Assembly (NCBI GenBank): GCA_038244055.1
Contig: JBBRTW010000423.1
Coordinates: 1-6,425 of the forward strand
Reading direction: 5' to 3'
DNA from: DASPKW01 sp038244055
GTDB lineage: Bacteria > Planctomycetota > Phycisphaerae > Tepidisphaerales > Tepidisphaeraceae
DNA: 6,425 bases
This document shows, piece by piece, positions 5,973-6,425 of this stretch. The notes beneath the pieces were generated by a model. That model was not told the origin of the DNA. It ran no database searches and was given only the letters and a program-made list of their open reading frames with translations. The number at the start of each line of letters is the position of its first letter. Positions within the stretch are counted from its first letter, which is position 1. The position numbers and the translations under genes were made by a program.

Positions 5973-6425
5973 ATGAAATGCCCCGCACTCCTCGCCGCCC
6001 TCGCAATCCTCGCAGCGCCTCTGATCGTACTCTCCGCCGACAATCCCCCGCCCAATAAAACCACCGCCAAAATCCTCATCCTCACCGGCAACGAATACCC
6101 CGGGCACAAATGGAAGGAGACCTCCCCCTTCGTCGCCAAATTCCTCGCCGCCGATACGCGCCTCACAATCACCATCCAGGACAACATCGCTTTCCTGAAC
6201 GACCCCAAGCTCTTCGAATACGATGCCATCTTTCTCAACTACATGAACTGGGAAAGCCCCGATCCCGGCGATGAAGCCCGCGCCAATCTCAAGAAATTCG
6301 TCGAGAGCGGCAAGGGCCTGGTGCTCATGCACTTCGCCTGCGGCGCGTTCCACGGCTGGGATGAATTCACCAACATCGCCGGCCGGGTCTGGAACGCCAA
6401 GACCCGCCAGCACGACCCGCGCGGC
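5973..6425 (+). CDS. Secreted ThuA-domain protein, N-terminal part
   Basis: The first 151 codons of a gene that runs off the right edge. A Sec signal peptide is clear: K2, a hydrophobic core at about 5-20, and a likely cleavage after LSA at 20-22. From residue 33 it reads as a ThuA-like domain with the glutamine-amidotransferase-like fold: ILILTGNEYPGHKWKET (34-50), YDAIFLNY (83-90), FVESGKGLVLMH (109-120) and GAFHGWDEF (124-132), then G137-R-V-W140 and H147. ThuA proteins are linked to trehalose and other disaccharide use; in planctomycetes secreted copies commonly sit beside Gfo/Idh/MocA oxidoreductases. No enzymatic reaction can be assigned. The start is the ATG at 5973; GGTGA 3 nt before it is a weak, close ribosome site, so initiation may be modest or coupled to transcription from the upstream gene. 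The C-terminal half is outside the window. Confidence 0.88.
   Translation, partial: MKCPALLAALAILAAPLIVLSADNPPPNKTTAKILILTGNEYPGHKWKETSPFVAKFLAADTRLTITIQDNIAFLNDPKLFEYDAIFLNYMNWESPDPGDEARANLKKFVESGKGLVLMHFACGAFHGWDEFTNIAGRVWNAKTRQHDPRG

Noticed and set aside
4767..6413. A 548-codon open frame on the minus strand
   Set aside because: It lies antisense to the oxidoreductase and ThuA genes, and its Gly, Ala, Asp and Glu-rich composition is the mirror of their C-ending codons. It has no recognisable motif, while the plus strand shows clear family motifs.

Overview
The window looks like a piece of a GC-rich planctomycete chromosome (phylum Planctomycetota, perhaps class Phycisphaerae). The evidence is two adjacent proteins with an N-terminal LEPR-XLL-type motif (LESRTLL and LEYRRLL), a motif typical of planctomycete exported proteins, plus a Tat-exported Gfo/Idh/MocA oxidoreductase next to a ThuA-domain protein, a common pairing in that phylum. 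The class is an inference; no marker gene is present.

Layout: (1) The left edge (1-212, minus) holds the first 70 codons of a secreted protein with a clear signal peptide and what looks like the first strand of an SH3-like domain. (2) A 329-bp gap (213-541) has no gene but carries an inverted pair of 9-bp-unit repeats (383-410 and 494-521) and two small palindromes. (3) Two minus-strand genes, probably one transcription unit, read from right to left: a right-handed parallel beta-helix protein (2601-4193), then a multidomain metallophosphoesterase (542-2521), 79 bp apart. (4) A 360-bp divergent intergenic region (4194-4553) carries a nested hairpin and a 10-bp palindrome. (5) Two plus-strand genes: a Tat-signal Gfo/Idh/MocA oxidoreductase (4554-5852) and the first 151 codons of a secreted ThuA-domain protein (5973 to the right edge), separated by a perfect 15-bp inverted repeat.

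All five genes are predicted to act outside the cytoplasm. The plus-strand pair fits periplasmic sugar or polyol handling, and the minus-strand pair fits surface or extracellular binding or breakdown of a polymer; substrates cannot be read from the sequence. The open frames suggested a longer start for both LEPR-XLL genes, but Shine-Dalgarno placement favours internal starts (ATG at 2521, GTG at 4193), which put the motif within about 20 residues of the N-terminus. I see no defence system, CRISPR, transposase, tRNA or rRNA. The points most worth a second look are the paired LEPR-XLL proteins, the 9-bp repeat element and the 15-bp inverted repeat.
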